In this document: piece after piece, positions 54,260-62,280 of the stretch
How positions within the stretch are numbered: position 1 is the stretch's first letter
How the letters are laid out: the number at the start of each line of letters is the position of its first letter
Source of the DNA: Giardia muris
Taxonomy: Eukaryota; Fornicata; Diplomonadida; Hexamitidae
Assembly: GCA_006247105.1 (NCBI GenBank)
Contig: CM016926.1
Span: forward strand, 992,001 to 1,056,000
DNA length: 64,000 nt
Reading direction: 5' to 3'
Position numbers and translations under genes: made by a program
Notes under the pieces: model-generated
What the model saw: only the letters and a program-made list of their open reading frames with translations
Databases searched by the model: none
What the model was told of the DNA's origin: nothing

Positions 54260-54805
54260 ATGCCAACACCCCCGTTGTCTCCCATGGGAGGCGGGTACAT
54301 CTTCTGCATCGAGGAGGCCGAGTTTCAAGCAGTCATCATCCAATATGTCCGGCAGCTTGTCCCGGGGAGGTACGTGCCAAGGGCTCTCGCGGATCTCCTC
54401 GCGGAACTCGACCTTTCCTCGGCCGCCGTCTCCGAGGTCTTCGTCTACGCGTGCTGTATCCTCCGGCGGCTTGCGCGACGGAAGCCGAAGCTTCTGACCG
54501 CCACGACCGTTGTCCCCTTATTCGCCTCAGCCTTTATCACCTCATATAGTATGATATTCGACTCCGCTATCTCCATTGCGGAATGGAGCGAGAACCTCGG
54601 GGACGAGTATTCCGAGGGGCAAATGGTAAAGCAGCAACGCCAGATCCTACGCATCCTTCGCTGGGAGATCCTCGTCGAACGCCCGGAGTTTGAGAGGATG
54701 TGCCAGCACCTTGAAAGAATTCACCAGCAACTGGGCTTCGTCCCGCCTCTTCGGCCGAAACGGTTCAACTACGCTGAATATAGCCACCGGGTACTCACTC
54801 GTTGA
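54260..54805 (+). CDS. cyclin-like protein, 181 aa
   Basis: The ATG has the AAAAATG leader. After ~20 residues, helices resembling a single cyclin box follow: FQAVIIQYVRQLVPGRYVPR, VFVYACCILRRLARRKP, VVPLFASAFITSYSMIFDSA, and finally VKQQRQILRILRWEILV, in the order of the PHO80/cyclin-P type (the N-E-E-L-x-LE-x-x-L-x-x-L-x-W region). Such cyclins partner with CDK-like kinases. The usual Lys and Glu CDK contacts are not obvious, so the partner and the phase of action are unknown. It converges on the ER thioredoxin-fold gene with 90 bp between. Confidence 0.62.
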   Translation: MPTPPLSPMGGGYIFCIEEAEFQAVIIQYVRQLVPGRYVPRALADLLAELDLSSAAVSEVFVYACCILRRLARRKPKLLTATTVVPLFASAFITSYSMIFDSAISIAEWSENLGDEYSEGQMVKQQRQILRILRWEILVERPEFERMCQHLERIHQQLGFVPPLRPKRFNYAEYSHRVLTR

Positions 54806-54887
54806 GAGATTAAAGCTAAAAGCCATGCCCCCATTACCTTTCTAGAAGCCCAAAGCAATCTCTAGTCAGTCCTCGTCCCCCTTAGCG

Positions 54888-54893
54888 TTTACA
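54888..54893 (-). terminator. poly(A) signal TGTAAA
   Basis: TGTAAA two bases after the TAG of the thioredoxin-fold protein gene. Confidence 0.6.
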
Positions 54894-54895
54894 GT

Positions 54896-55819
54896 CTACA
54901 GCTCCTCCTTTCGTTTCGTCTCCTTCCCCTTCTTCTTCTGTATTTTCTTCATGGCCTTCTCGAGACGTGCGACTTTATCCTCGAGCTTCGCCACTCGCTT
55001 CGTGGTCGCGGTTTGAGGTGCGTTAGACTCGCGACCCCCCTGCTTATCGATATGCTCCTTGACCCTCTGTTCGACGGCTCGTATATGGTCCTTAGCCGCC
55101 TTCTCTCTACGAGCATGCGTCTCAGGGTCCATCTGGATTTCGGCAGCAATGAATTCCTCCATGGCCCGACTGGTCTGTTCGCCAGTGTATGGCGTCCATA
55201 TCCCATCTGCGCATACCATGAGCATTGGCACCATGTCGACGCTATGGGTTGCACAGGCTTCGGGCTCTTGCACGCAATTGACAGCGTAAAACCGAACGTG
55301 TCCCAGTGCCTTCGAACGCCGCAGTCGTGTTGCCGTACGGATGACTGTGATGGCAACCGGGCCACAAGCCGTACAATTCTTTTCGGCGGTGAAGAGAACT
55401 ACCGCCGGAGCCCCCGACGCGTGCACCGTGGCGAGTGGCGTCTGTACATCGACGGCGGCCTCGTCCAAAGGCTCCGTCTTGTACGCTATGAACTCCTTCA
55501 TGGCCTCAAGAGACAGCGGTCCTGGGAAGCGTTCTGTCTTCAGTTCGGCGTGCGAAAGCATGTAGACGACCGGTAGCTCCTTAAGCTCGGGTGTCTCAAA
55601 AAGCAACTTGTTTGCCTCGTCCGCCTTGTCGATAAAGTAGACCTCCGGGTACACATCCGGAAGCCCATCGAAAAACCCCTGATTCTCACCAAATGGGACA
55701 CTTGAGTCTCCAAATACGGCGATAAGATCATGGGTACGCTTCTGAAGCTCTTCGAACGTGATAGTCTTGAGGCCCAACCCCATGACCAACGTCGAGATGA
55801 GAAAAGATATCAGAAGCAT
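54896..55819 (-). CDS. ER thioredoxin-fold (PDI-related) protein ending in KEEL, 307 aa
   Basis: The ATG at 55819 has an AAAAAAG leader and yields an immediate signal peptide (MLLISFLISTLVMGLGL). Two thioredoxin-fold units follow. The first (~20-110) has no CxxC. The second (~130-235) has CTACGP at the active-site position and the cis-proline loop VDMVPMLMV. A charged coiled coil leads to the C-terminus KRKEEL, where KEEL resembles the KDEL retention signal. It may catalyse or assist disulfide formation of secreted Cys-rich proteins, an important task in Giardia. It starts 17 bp from the divergent Fes1-type gene. Confidence 0.78.
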   Translation of the reverse strand: MLLISFLISTLVMGLGLKTITFEELQKRTHDLIAVFGDSSVPFGENQGFFDGLPDVYPEVYFIDKADEANKLLFETPELKELPVVYMLSHAELKTERFPGPLSLEAMKEFIAYKTEPLDEAAVDVQTPLATVHASGAPAVVLFTAEKNCTACGPVAITVIRTATRLRRSKALGHVRFYAVNCVQEPEACATHSVDMVPMLMVCADGIWTPYTGEQTSRAMEEFIAAEIQMDPETHARREKAAKDHIRAVEQRVKEHIDKQGGRESNAPQTATTKRVAKLEDKVARLEKAMKKIQKKKGKETKRKEEL

Positions 55820-55836
55820 CTTTTTTGTGATAGTTG
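55820..55836. promoter_or_regulatory. 17-bp bidirectional start region
   Basis: CTTTTTTGTGATAGTTG is the whole gap between the divergent PDI-like and Fes1-like genes. Its T-run gives the A-rich leader on the minus strand. Confidence 0.4.
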
Positions 55837-56535
55837 ATGAGTGCATTTCTCCGTGCAGTCTTCGACTGGACCATCAGGAACACGGAGGACTATAGCAATA
55901 AGGAGGGAACTAGTACTGAGGTCGACCCTGAGAAGATGGCATGGCTTCAACAGGCTTGGGATAGTTTCGTCGTCGATGGGGCAACGATTCTGAAGAGATG
56001 CTTACAGATGCTTATGGAGGGCACAGCCGAAGATCGAAGGCTTGTGTTGGAGAACCTCAAGGACTACGTGGAGAACATTGACAACGCGAACGTTCTTCGT
56101 CCCCTAGGAGGTTGGCCCATCATTCTAGGCTTCGTGCGAGATGGGCCGAGGGATCTACGTGTAGGAGCACTTGACGTCGTCACAGCAGCGGTTCACAATA
56201 ACGAGGTTGGGAGTCGCGATGGACTTGAGGCGGGACTCGCCACGGAATATGCAAATGTCTTCTCCCTTGCATCTACAGGACAATTAGCACCTTCTGAGGT
56301 CCGAGCCTTCATCTCTCTTACCGCTGCAATCTTTCAGAGCTCAATACTTTCAGCCGCCTGTCTTCCAGGCTTATCCACGAATCCCCTTGATGTTTGCCTT
56401 CGTCTCGCCCCAGAATCTCCGAGACTTCAGCACCTCATCCACTTCCTTCGTACCCAGCTGGAGGTTGAGCCTGATACGGAGCATAGTCGTCTCTTACGAC
56501 CGTTGATCCCATCATCGACGTCAAGATCGGAGTGA
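55837..56535 (+). CDS. Fes1/HspBP1-type Hsp70 nucleotide exchange factor, 232 aa
   Basis: The armadillo-type helical core begins with the family signature: LEN-LKDYVENIDNANVLRPLGG followed by ALDVVTAAVHNNEVG (compare EDIDNANDF...GG and AAQNNP of Fes1/HspBP1). Length is in the family's range. These factors bind Hsp70's nucleotide domain and speed ADP release in the cytosol or ER. The N-terminal ~40 residues are acidic with MAWLQQAWDSF. The ATG at 55837 is used, since the codon before it is TTG. The last ~25 residues are Ser/Thr/Arg-rich. Confidence 0.78.
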   Translation: MSAFLRAVFDWTIRNTEDYSNKEGTSTEVDPEKMAWLQQAWDSFVVDGATILKRCLQMLMEGTAEDRRLVLENLKDYVENIDNANVLRPLGGWPIILGFVRDGPRDLRVGALDVVTAAVHNNEVGSRDGLEAGLATEYANVFSLASTGQLAPSEVRAFISLTAAIFQSSILSAACLPGLSTNPLDVCLRLAPESPRLQHLIHFLRTQLEVEPDTEHSRLLRPLIPSSTSRSE

Positions 56536-56536
56536 A
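56531..56536 (+). terminator. poly(A) signal AGTGAA overlapping the Fes1-like stop
   Basis: The TGA at 56533-56535 is inside AGTGAA; the convergent SerRS gene ends 12 bp further. Confidence 0.65.
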
Positions 56537-56547
56537 GTTCACAAGGA

Positions 56548-57921
56548 TTACATGCAGAAGGGAAGGAAATCCGTTCCAACAAACGCTTGAAGCGGCCGGG
56601 GGACAGAAATCCCGTCGGGCCTTTGATGATTCTCCACAAGACAGCAGAGCGTACGCTCCGTCGCCGAAAGAGTGCTGTTCAGGAGGTGGACGTACTTTTT
56701 ATCCTTTCCATCCTGATACCTGATGTTCAGAGAGCGGCTCTGATAGTCAGTGCAATTGCTACACGAAACTAGCTCGCGATACGTCTTGGACCCAGGGAAG
56801 TAACCTTCGAGGTCATACTTCATCGCCGCTGCGTTGTTCAGCGCCCCAGAAACGATGACGACCACGCGATAGGGGATACCGAGCGAGTCGAAGAAGTCGC
56901 AGCTGTTCGAGATCATGAACTCGTGCATGTCCCAGCTATCCTCGGCCTTACAAAGAACGATCTGCTCAACCTTCTCGAACTGATGAATACGGAAGATCCC
57001 CAGGGTGTCATGTCCGTGACGCCCAACCTCCTTCCGGAAACAGCTCGACATGCCAGCATAGAGAATGCAATCGAGCTCCTTCGTCTCCTTCTGCTTCGTC
57101 CTGATCGAGTGGTAAGCAAGTGGCATGCGCTTCCCTTGCTTCGAAAAGTCGATGACTTCGTCCATGTGGAACGCACAAAGAGGCTGTTCCGAGGTCGCAA
57201 TAAGGTACTTATCTGAGCCCTCTCCTGTGACCTTGTACAGTTGCTCCTCAAAGTCTTCGAGCTGGCAACACTTGCTCATCGCCGCATGTTCCATGAAGAA
57301 CGGGGTCTGCATCGCCTGGAACCCACGCTTCGAGAGAAACTGAAGCCCATAATGGACAAGAGCCTGATTGAGAAGCGCTCCATAGCCGGTTAGGAAGTAA
57401 CCACGGTTTCCTGCTATCTTGACGCCACGGGGGCAATCCATCATACGGGCGCGTTCCATGAGCGCGATATGGTTGAGTGCCTTTGTGACGCCATTGGGGG
57501 CGTCACAAACAGGTATTATCCTGTCATTCAGGTATACGGTCGGGTTATCATCCTCATTATCACTGACCCTGACCCAATCGGGGATTAGGTTCCCAATGGT
57601 CGTCAGTACAGCGTCACGTTCAGCTAATAGTCTGGATTCCTCCTCCCTTAGAGCCTCGCTGCGTTCCTTGTTTGCAGCAATCTTCGCTGCGATCTCGTCC
57701 GTCGAATCACCTGCCTTCTTTGCAGCGGCAAAGCTCTTCGACAGCTGGTTGGCCTCCTTCGAGAGCTGATTGAGCTCGTAATTCTTCGCCACCCAGGCCT
57801 CATCCAAAGCGATGACCTTGTCCACGAGCTCGACGGAAGCATAGCGCCGCCGCTGGGACTCGCGAACTACCTCGGGGTCGCCCCCCTTGGCCTTACGGAA
57901 GAGGGCGATGTCGAGGACCAT
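56548..57921 (-). CDS. seryl-tRNA synthetase, 457 aa
   Basis: A standard class II SerRS. The N-terminal tRNA-binding coiled coil is at ~35-105 (LNQLSKEANQLSKSFAAAKK). Motif 2 is CFRKEVGRHGHDTLGIFRIHQF and motif 3 lies near the end (STLSATERTLCCLVENHQ, then GISVPRPLQAF). The ATP/serine-site segment YRELVSCSNCTDYQSR is present. It charges tRNA-Ser in the cytosol. Length matches eukaryotic/archaeal-like forms. The ATG at 57921 is the first in the frame, with the leader CAAAAAGATTC. It is divergent from L-serine dehydratase, which uses the same amino acid. Confidence 0.95.
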   Translation of the reverse strand: MVLDIALFRKAKGGDPEVVRESQRRRYASVELVDKVIALDEAWVAKNYELNQLSKEANQLSKSFAAAKKAGDSTDEIAAKIAANKERSEALREEESRLLAERDAVLTTIGNLIPDWVRVSDNEDDNPTVYLNDRIIPVCDAPNGVTKALNHIALMERARMMDCPRGVKIAGNRGYFLTGYGALLNQALVHYGLQFLSKRGFQAMQTPFFMEHAAMSKCCQLEDFEEQLYKVTGEGSDKYLIATSEQPLCAFHMDEVIDFSKQGKRMPLAYHSIRTKQKETKELDCILYAGMSSCFRKEVGRHGHDTLGIFRIHQFEKVEQIVLCKAEDSWDMHEFMISNSCDFFDSLGIPYRVVVIVSGALNNAAAMKYDLEGYFPGSKTYRELVSCSNCTDYQSRSLNIRYQDGKDKKYVHLLNSTLSATERTLCCLVENHQRPDGISVPRPLQAFVGTDFLPFCM

Positions 57922-58006
57922 GAATCTTTTTGAGCTAGTTATCGACTCGGGTCACGCTAAGTCTGCGGTGAAGAGTCAAACAGGGTCAAGCGGGACCGAA
58001 AAAGAT

Positions 58007-59530
58007 ATGGACGTCGAGGACTTCAAAGCGAAGCCTGCGCTCCAGCACGGGGGGAAGTTGTTCGTGATGGACTCCTACGTCCCCAATAACATCACCTACC
58101 CGAAGTCTCTGAAACGTATGGAGAGTCTCCGACTGATGTATAAGATCGGGTATGGCCCGTCCTCGTCCCATACGATGGGGCCGCGCTTCGCCTCGGAGCG
58201 CTTCGCAGCTCACTTCCCTGAGCGTCAGTATTTTTGCACACTCTATGGGTCTCTTGCCCAAACTGGACGCGGACATCTTACAGATGCGGCCATTGCCGAT
58301 GTCCTCAAGGGGTGCCAGTTCACCTGGCTTCCAACCCAAGAACTCCCACGTCATACCAATGGGATGCTCCTCGAGGCTCGTGATGAGGCTGGAAACGTTG
58401 TCGGTCGTGAACTTTACTACTCCATCGGTGGTGGCTCCATAGAGCCTGGCAACCTTGAGGATCTTAAGAAGGCGAAGACGATTGGTGAGAGTAGTGTACA
58501 GGAGGCTAACGCTGGTGCTGCGGAAATTGCGCAACCGACTGCCCCGTCTGCTGAGTCGCCTTATAAGGACTTCCTACTCTTCTCAGACATTCGCAAATGG
58601 TGTAAGGAACACGATGAGAACCTCCACGAGTTTGTATACCGCTTCGACGAGCCGACCATCAAGGAGCACTTGGGGAACGTTTGGAACGCTATGAAGGAAG
58701 CGGTTGAACGTGGCCTTTCGAAGATTACGCCGATTGAGGCTTCAAGGCACCTACACTACCCCCGTAAGGCGCATGCGTATTATGCTCGTGCACGCCAGAT
58801 CGAGAGTATGTACGAGGGCAAGACCATGCCGGAGCGCATGTGCGCCCTTCATAAGAACCTTCTTCTCCTCGCTTACACCCTTGCGGTTTCCGAGGAGAAC
58901 GGGAGCGCGGGCGGGAACGTTGTGACGGCACCGACGTGTGGGGCATGTGGCGTGGTTCCAGGCTGCATGTACTATTATTACAGCGAGCTCGACGTCCCTG
59001 ATGATGTCATTGTTGACGCCCTCGCAACCGGGGGGATCATCGGGACTGTGGCGAAGTGTAACGGGTCAGTCTCCGGGGCGGAGGCTGGGTGTCAAGCAGA
59101 AATTGGTGTTGGCTCCTCAATGGCAGCAGCAGCTATCTGCTATCTTCTTCACTACCTTGACGTTCGTTCGGGGAAGCCCGCTCTTACTCCAGCCGCTCTC
59201 GTCGAGTGTGCCGAGGTGGCTGCAACGGCATCGCTCCAGCATGCCCTCGGTATGACCTGCGATCCGGTTATGGGAATTGTGGTTGAACCATGTATTGAGC
59301 GCAACGGTGCCTTTGCTCAGCGCGCTCACCATGCGGCAGAGCTCGCATTGGCTGGAGCGCATGACAACCTCCTCAGTTGGGACGAGGTTATTCACACGAT
59401 GCTTGTCACAGGACATGATATTCCCTTCGAGCTTCGTGAGAGCTCCCAGGGTGGTCTTGCGCACTTCTATTGCCTTGACGACATCACAGACGGTGCAATG
59501 GTCCGTTCCACAGGCCCTCTTAGCACGTAA
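58007..59530 (+). CDS. L-serine dehydratase, iron-sulfur type, single chain, 507 aa
   Basis: It joins both halves of the bacterial enzyme. The beta domain has GPSSSHTMGP and the alpha domain has SAGGNVVTAPTCGACGVVPG, CNGSVSGAEAGCQAEIG and MTCDPVMGIVVEPC. These include the Cys residues that hold the [4Fe-4S] cluster used as a Lewis acid. It converts L-serine to pyruvate and ammonia, feeding energy metabolism. The fold is bacterial-type, so acquisition by transfer is plausible (inference). The ATG at 58007 has the GAAAAAGAT leader. An upstream ATG at 57920 would overlap the SerRS start in the palindrome CATG and add 29 residues. Confidence 0.9.
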   Translation: MDVEDFKAKPALQHGGKLFVMDSYVPNNITYPKSLKRMESLRLMYKIGYGPSSSHTMGPRFASERFAAHFPERQYFCTLYGSLAQTGRGHLTDAAIADVLKGCQFTWLPTQELPRHTNGMLLEARDEAGNVVGRELYYSIGGGSIEPGNLEDLKKAKTIGESSVQEANAGAAEIAQPTAPSAESPYKDFLLFSDIRKWCKEHDENLHEFVYRFDEPTIKEHLGNVWNAMKEAVERGLSKITPIEASRHLHYPRKAHAYYARARQIESMYEGKTMPERMCALHKNLLLLAYTLAVSEENGSAGGNVVTAPTCGACGVVPGCMYYYYSELDVPDDVIVDALATGGIIGTVAKCNGSVSGAEAGCQAEIGVGSSMAAAAICYLLHYLDVRSGKPALTPAALVECAEVAATASLQHALGMTCDPVMGIVVEPCIERNGAFAQRAHHAAELALAGAHDNLLSWDEVIHTMLVTGHDIPFELRESSQGGLAHFYCLDDITDGAMVRSTGPLST

Positions 59531-59533
59531 CGG

Positions 59534-59539
59534 TTTACC
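59534..59539 (-). terminator. poly(A) signal GGTAAA
   Basis: GGTAAA directly follows the TAG of the CCDC40-like gene; the opposite gene's stop is within a few bases. Confidence 0.5.
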
Positions 59540-62017
59540 CTACACTCCTTCCACACTCGCATCTCCAATGATATCTCCAACACTCCCTTGGTTCCCGCCC
59601 TCCGTATCGATGGCCTCGTCTTGTGGATGACCGGTTCGTAAACTCTCGAGCTTCTTCGCCATACGCTCGTAGATCATAGCAAGCTCCTCGCCCTCTGAAA
59701 CGGAGCGTGCACGCTCGCGGATCGCATCTTCAAGTGCTTGCTTCAAGCCCTCACATGTCTTCTGCTTCTCTGCAAGCTTCTTCTGCAGCTCATCAACTTC
59801 ACGTTGGATGGTGAGGGCCGTCCGTGGTCCTTTCTTTGCAACGCTGATGGCTTCACGGGCGCGACCGGCTTGTGCAAGGCTCTCTCGAAGGTTGACACCC
59901 TGACTAAGAGCTTGGAGGAGATTGTTCTGGAGCTTGCGAAGACCCTCAATACGAAGAAACATCTTGTGGCACTCGTTCTCCAGCTGGGCCAACTCACCAT
60001 CTGAGTCCTTATGCATATTGCTCTGGACGTTCTCAAGGAGGGCGCTTTGAATCTCTATCTTCCGTTGCCAGAGTTGGATCTGTTCCTCAACCTCGATAAG
60101 GCATCCGGCGGCCTCCGCCTTCTCTCCCTTTAGGCGCTCGAGCTTTTCCTCAAGCCCATTGATGACCTGCTCCATGTTTTCAACGGAGGATAGAGCGTCA
60201 GCCTCATTGACGAAGTTCTCACTATTTAGCTTCTCTTCCTGCTGGATCGCATCTCCAAGCTCTGCGTTGAGCCGGCTGATGTCCGCATGAGTGTGATCGA
60301 TTTCGCGCTGAATGGCCTTGATCTTGAGCTCCGTGCTCTCGACCTTGTACTCCTCCTCGCGTAGCTTCCGAAGAAGGACGTCTCGCTGATCCTCCTTGGT
60401 GTTTAGAAGCTCGTACTCCTCCTCGCGCCGCTTCTGGCACATAACCAGCTCTGTCTGTGCTCGAAGCCATTGTGCCTGGCTTGTCTTGACGTCCTTGATG
60501 GCCTTCGCGATCTCCTTGCTGATGTTCGTCAGAGTGGTCTCGAGAGGTCCCATATCCGACTCGGGGTTACTGCGCTGGTGCTCCTCCAGCTTGCGATTGA
60601 GACGCGTGATTGCAGAGGAGCGTTGCTCGATACTATTATTGTTCTTATTGATTTGCGTCTCATAGGAAGTAACCAGGGCGTCTTTCTCGCTGAGCTCCGC
60701 CTGAAGAGCTTGGCGCGCGTTCTGTAAAGACTCTAGTGCAGTCTCCGCCGTCGTCGCGTCTAATTCGCGCTTACTGTACTCGTTGCAGAGCTTTGAGATA
60801 TCTCGATCATATCGTTCGATGTCTTTCTTCAAATTCCGAAGCTGAGCGTTAAGGGATTGGACCTGACGGTTACTCGAGGTCTGTTCCGCGTTCTCGATGA
60901 GGACTCGATTCTCTAGATCAATGATCTGCTGTTGTTTTGCGTCGTTCTTAAGAGAGAGATCCGTAGTCTCCTTGACGACCTGGGAGATCGTCTTCTCAAG
61001 GCTTTTAAGGGTCAAACCCGCTTCCTCAAGGGAGGCCTCGAGCGCAGAATACTTTGATTGAAGCTGGACGAGTTGCTTCTCGCGGATCTGCGCAATCTTC
61101 GTGAGCGATACCTGGCGGGCAGCATCACGGGCCCGGGTTCGGTCAGAGATCGTCAGGATCTCGTCATGAACCTTCTGTATATCTCGTCGGCAATTCAGAA
61201 GCTTGGCCCGGTAAGCAGCACGCTCGGCATCAAGCTCCGAGAGCTGGTCCTCCTCAATGGTCTTGATCGAGGCACTCCGCTTCTCAATGGCATTAAGTGT
61301 CAGCTCCCACTGAAGCTTCAAGTTGCTTATGTCGGCCGTGATGGTTTCCATCTGGGAGTACGCCTCCGTCAGGATAGAGTTCGCCTGGGTTGTCGTCTCC
61401 TTCTGAGTCTCTAACTGCTTGGCGAGGTAAGTCTCTTCGTCCTGAAGGCGCTTTATCTCGTCCGTGAGGTCGGCGATATATTGGTCCTGCTTCTCCTTCG
61501 CTCGCTCGAGCTCCTTGATGTGCTCTTCGGCACGATATACCGACCTCTTCCGGATGAGGGCGTCGGAGCGCAGCTTCTCGTTCTGTCCAGCGGTCTCAAT
61601 GACCTCAAGGGCAACGGTCTGGTTCTCCTTTTGTAGGGCCTCCTCGGCGCGTCGTAGGCTCTCATTGACAGCTTCTGCCTCCTGGAGCCGGGCTGCTACA
61701 TCCTTACTCTTCTCTTGCATCTTTAATCGCTTGTTTGCCGTACTCGCATGCTCGGCCTCAAGAGTCTCGATCCGCGTCTGAGTATCCGAGAGTTGCCGTT
61801 GGAACATGTAAAGCTCGACGCCTGTCTGCTCGTGGCGTGTTGAGAAGATCTTCTTCAGCCTTTGTAACTCACGTACGGTCTCATTGGCATGCTCGATCTC
61901 AGACTCCATCTGGCCGGCGAGCTTGTCTTGGATCGGACGCAGGAGCGGGTGGTCGGGCGCCAAGAGCATCTGGCTTTCGTCATCAAACGCAAAGATATCT
62001 TCTGGCTCTTGCTCCAT
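59540..62017 (-). CDS. CCDC40-like axonemal ruler protein, 825 aa
   Basis: The N-terminal ~60 residues hold the pattern typical of CCDC40: LLAPDHPLLRPIQDKL, a helix of Glu/Arg, then RHEQTGVELYMFQRQLSDTQ (compare LxPDHPLM...F...L and the REELGVxLYxxQQQL block). The remainder is continuous coiled coil with heptads over ~700 residues and a short acidic tail. With CCDC39, CCDC40 forms the 96-nm ruler that positions dynein arms and radial spokes along axonemes. Length is near that of algal and protist forms. No CCDC39 is seen in this window. Confidence 0.8.
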   Translation of the reverse strand: MEQEPEDIFAFDDESQMLLAPDHPLLRPIQDKLAGQMESEIEHANETVRELQRLKKIFSTRHEQTGVELYMFQRQLSDTQTRIETLEAEHASTANKRLKMQEKSKDVAARLQEAEAVNESLRRAEEALQKENQTVALEVIETAGQNEKLRSDALIRKRSVYRAEEHIKELERAKEKQDQYIADLTDEIKRLQDEETYLAKQLETQKETTTQANSILTEAYSQMETITADISNLKLQWELTLNAIEKRSASIKTIEEDQLSELDAERAAYRAKLLNCRRDIQKVHDEILTISDRTRARDAARQVSLTKIAQIREKQLVQLQSKYSALEASLEEAGLTLKSLEKTISQVVKETTDLSLKNDAKQQQIIDLENRVLIENAEQTSSNRQVQSLNAQLRNLKKDIERYDRDISKLCNEYSKRELDATTAETALESLQNARQALQAELSEKDALVTSYETQINKNNNSIEQRSSAITRLNRKLEEHQRSNPESDMGPLETTLTNISKEIAKAIKDVKTSQAQWLRAQTELVMCQKRREEEYELLNTKEDQRDVLLRKLREEEYKVESTELKIKAIQREIDHTHADISRLNAELGDAIQQEEKLNSENFVNEADALSSVENMEQVINGLEEKLERLKGEKAEAAGCLIEVEEQIQLWQRKIEIQSALLENVQSNMHKDSDGELAQLENECHKMFLRIEGLRKLQNNLLQALSQGVNLRESLAQAGRAREAISVAKKGPRTALTIQREVDELQKKLAEKQKTCEGLKQALEDAIRERARSVSEGEELAMIYERMAKKLESLRTGHPQDEAIDTEGGNQGSVGDIIGDASVEGV

Positions 62018-62280
62018 TTATTATCCTAGAAGACCCCAGATCTACCTCATCGAGGTAGGACTATGGTACCAACGAGCCTTCGTAGCCAAATTTCGAGGTC
62101 TGGGGGTTTCTGAGTCATTATCGACTCATCTTACCCCGATTCCGTCAGCTTGATATGGATGGGTGCGATTTTATCCGGTACGACTAGGTAATGTTAGTCC
62201 TTCCACAGTGCGCTCAGGTATGAACTGATTCTGGCCCCAGTCCCCTCAGACATCCAAGCAACGATATACTTCACAAGAAA
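62018..62280. other. 263-bp divergent intergenic region with inverted repeat
   Basis: Separates the CCDC40-like and Nrap-like genes. It contains A/T-rich leaders at both ends and the 72-nt potential cloverleaf at 62034-62105. No open frame of note. Confidence 0.45.
62034..62105. repeat. 72-nt inverted-repeat structure (CCCCAGA ... TCTGGGG)
   Basis: A seven-base-pair outer stem encloses a TACCTC/GAGGTA hairpin and a weaker ACGA/TCGT hairpin. Size and outer stem recall a tRNA, but no T-loop or anticodon stem fits on either strand. Confidence 0.35.

Noticed and set aside
57920..58006. Dehydratase start at 57920 overlapping the SerRS start
   Set aside because: Kept only as an alternative: this ATG lacks the A-rich leader, while 58007 has GAAAAAGAT before it; the extra 29 residues resemble no part of the family.
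62034..62105. tRNA gene on either strand
   Set aside because: The outer 7-bp stem and length fit, but no five-base-pair anticodon stem, no TTCRA T-loop and no proper D-arm could be placed.
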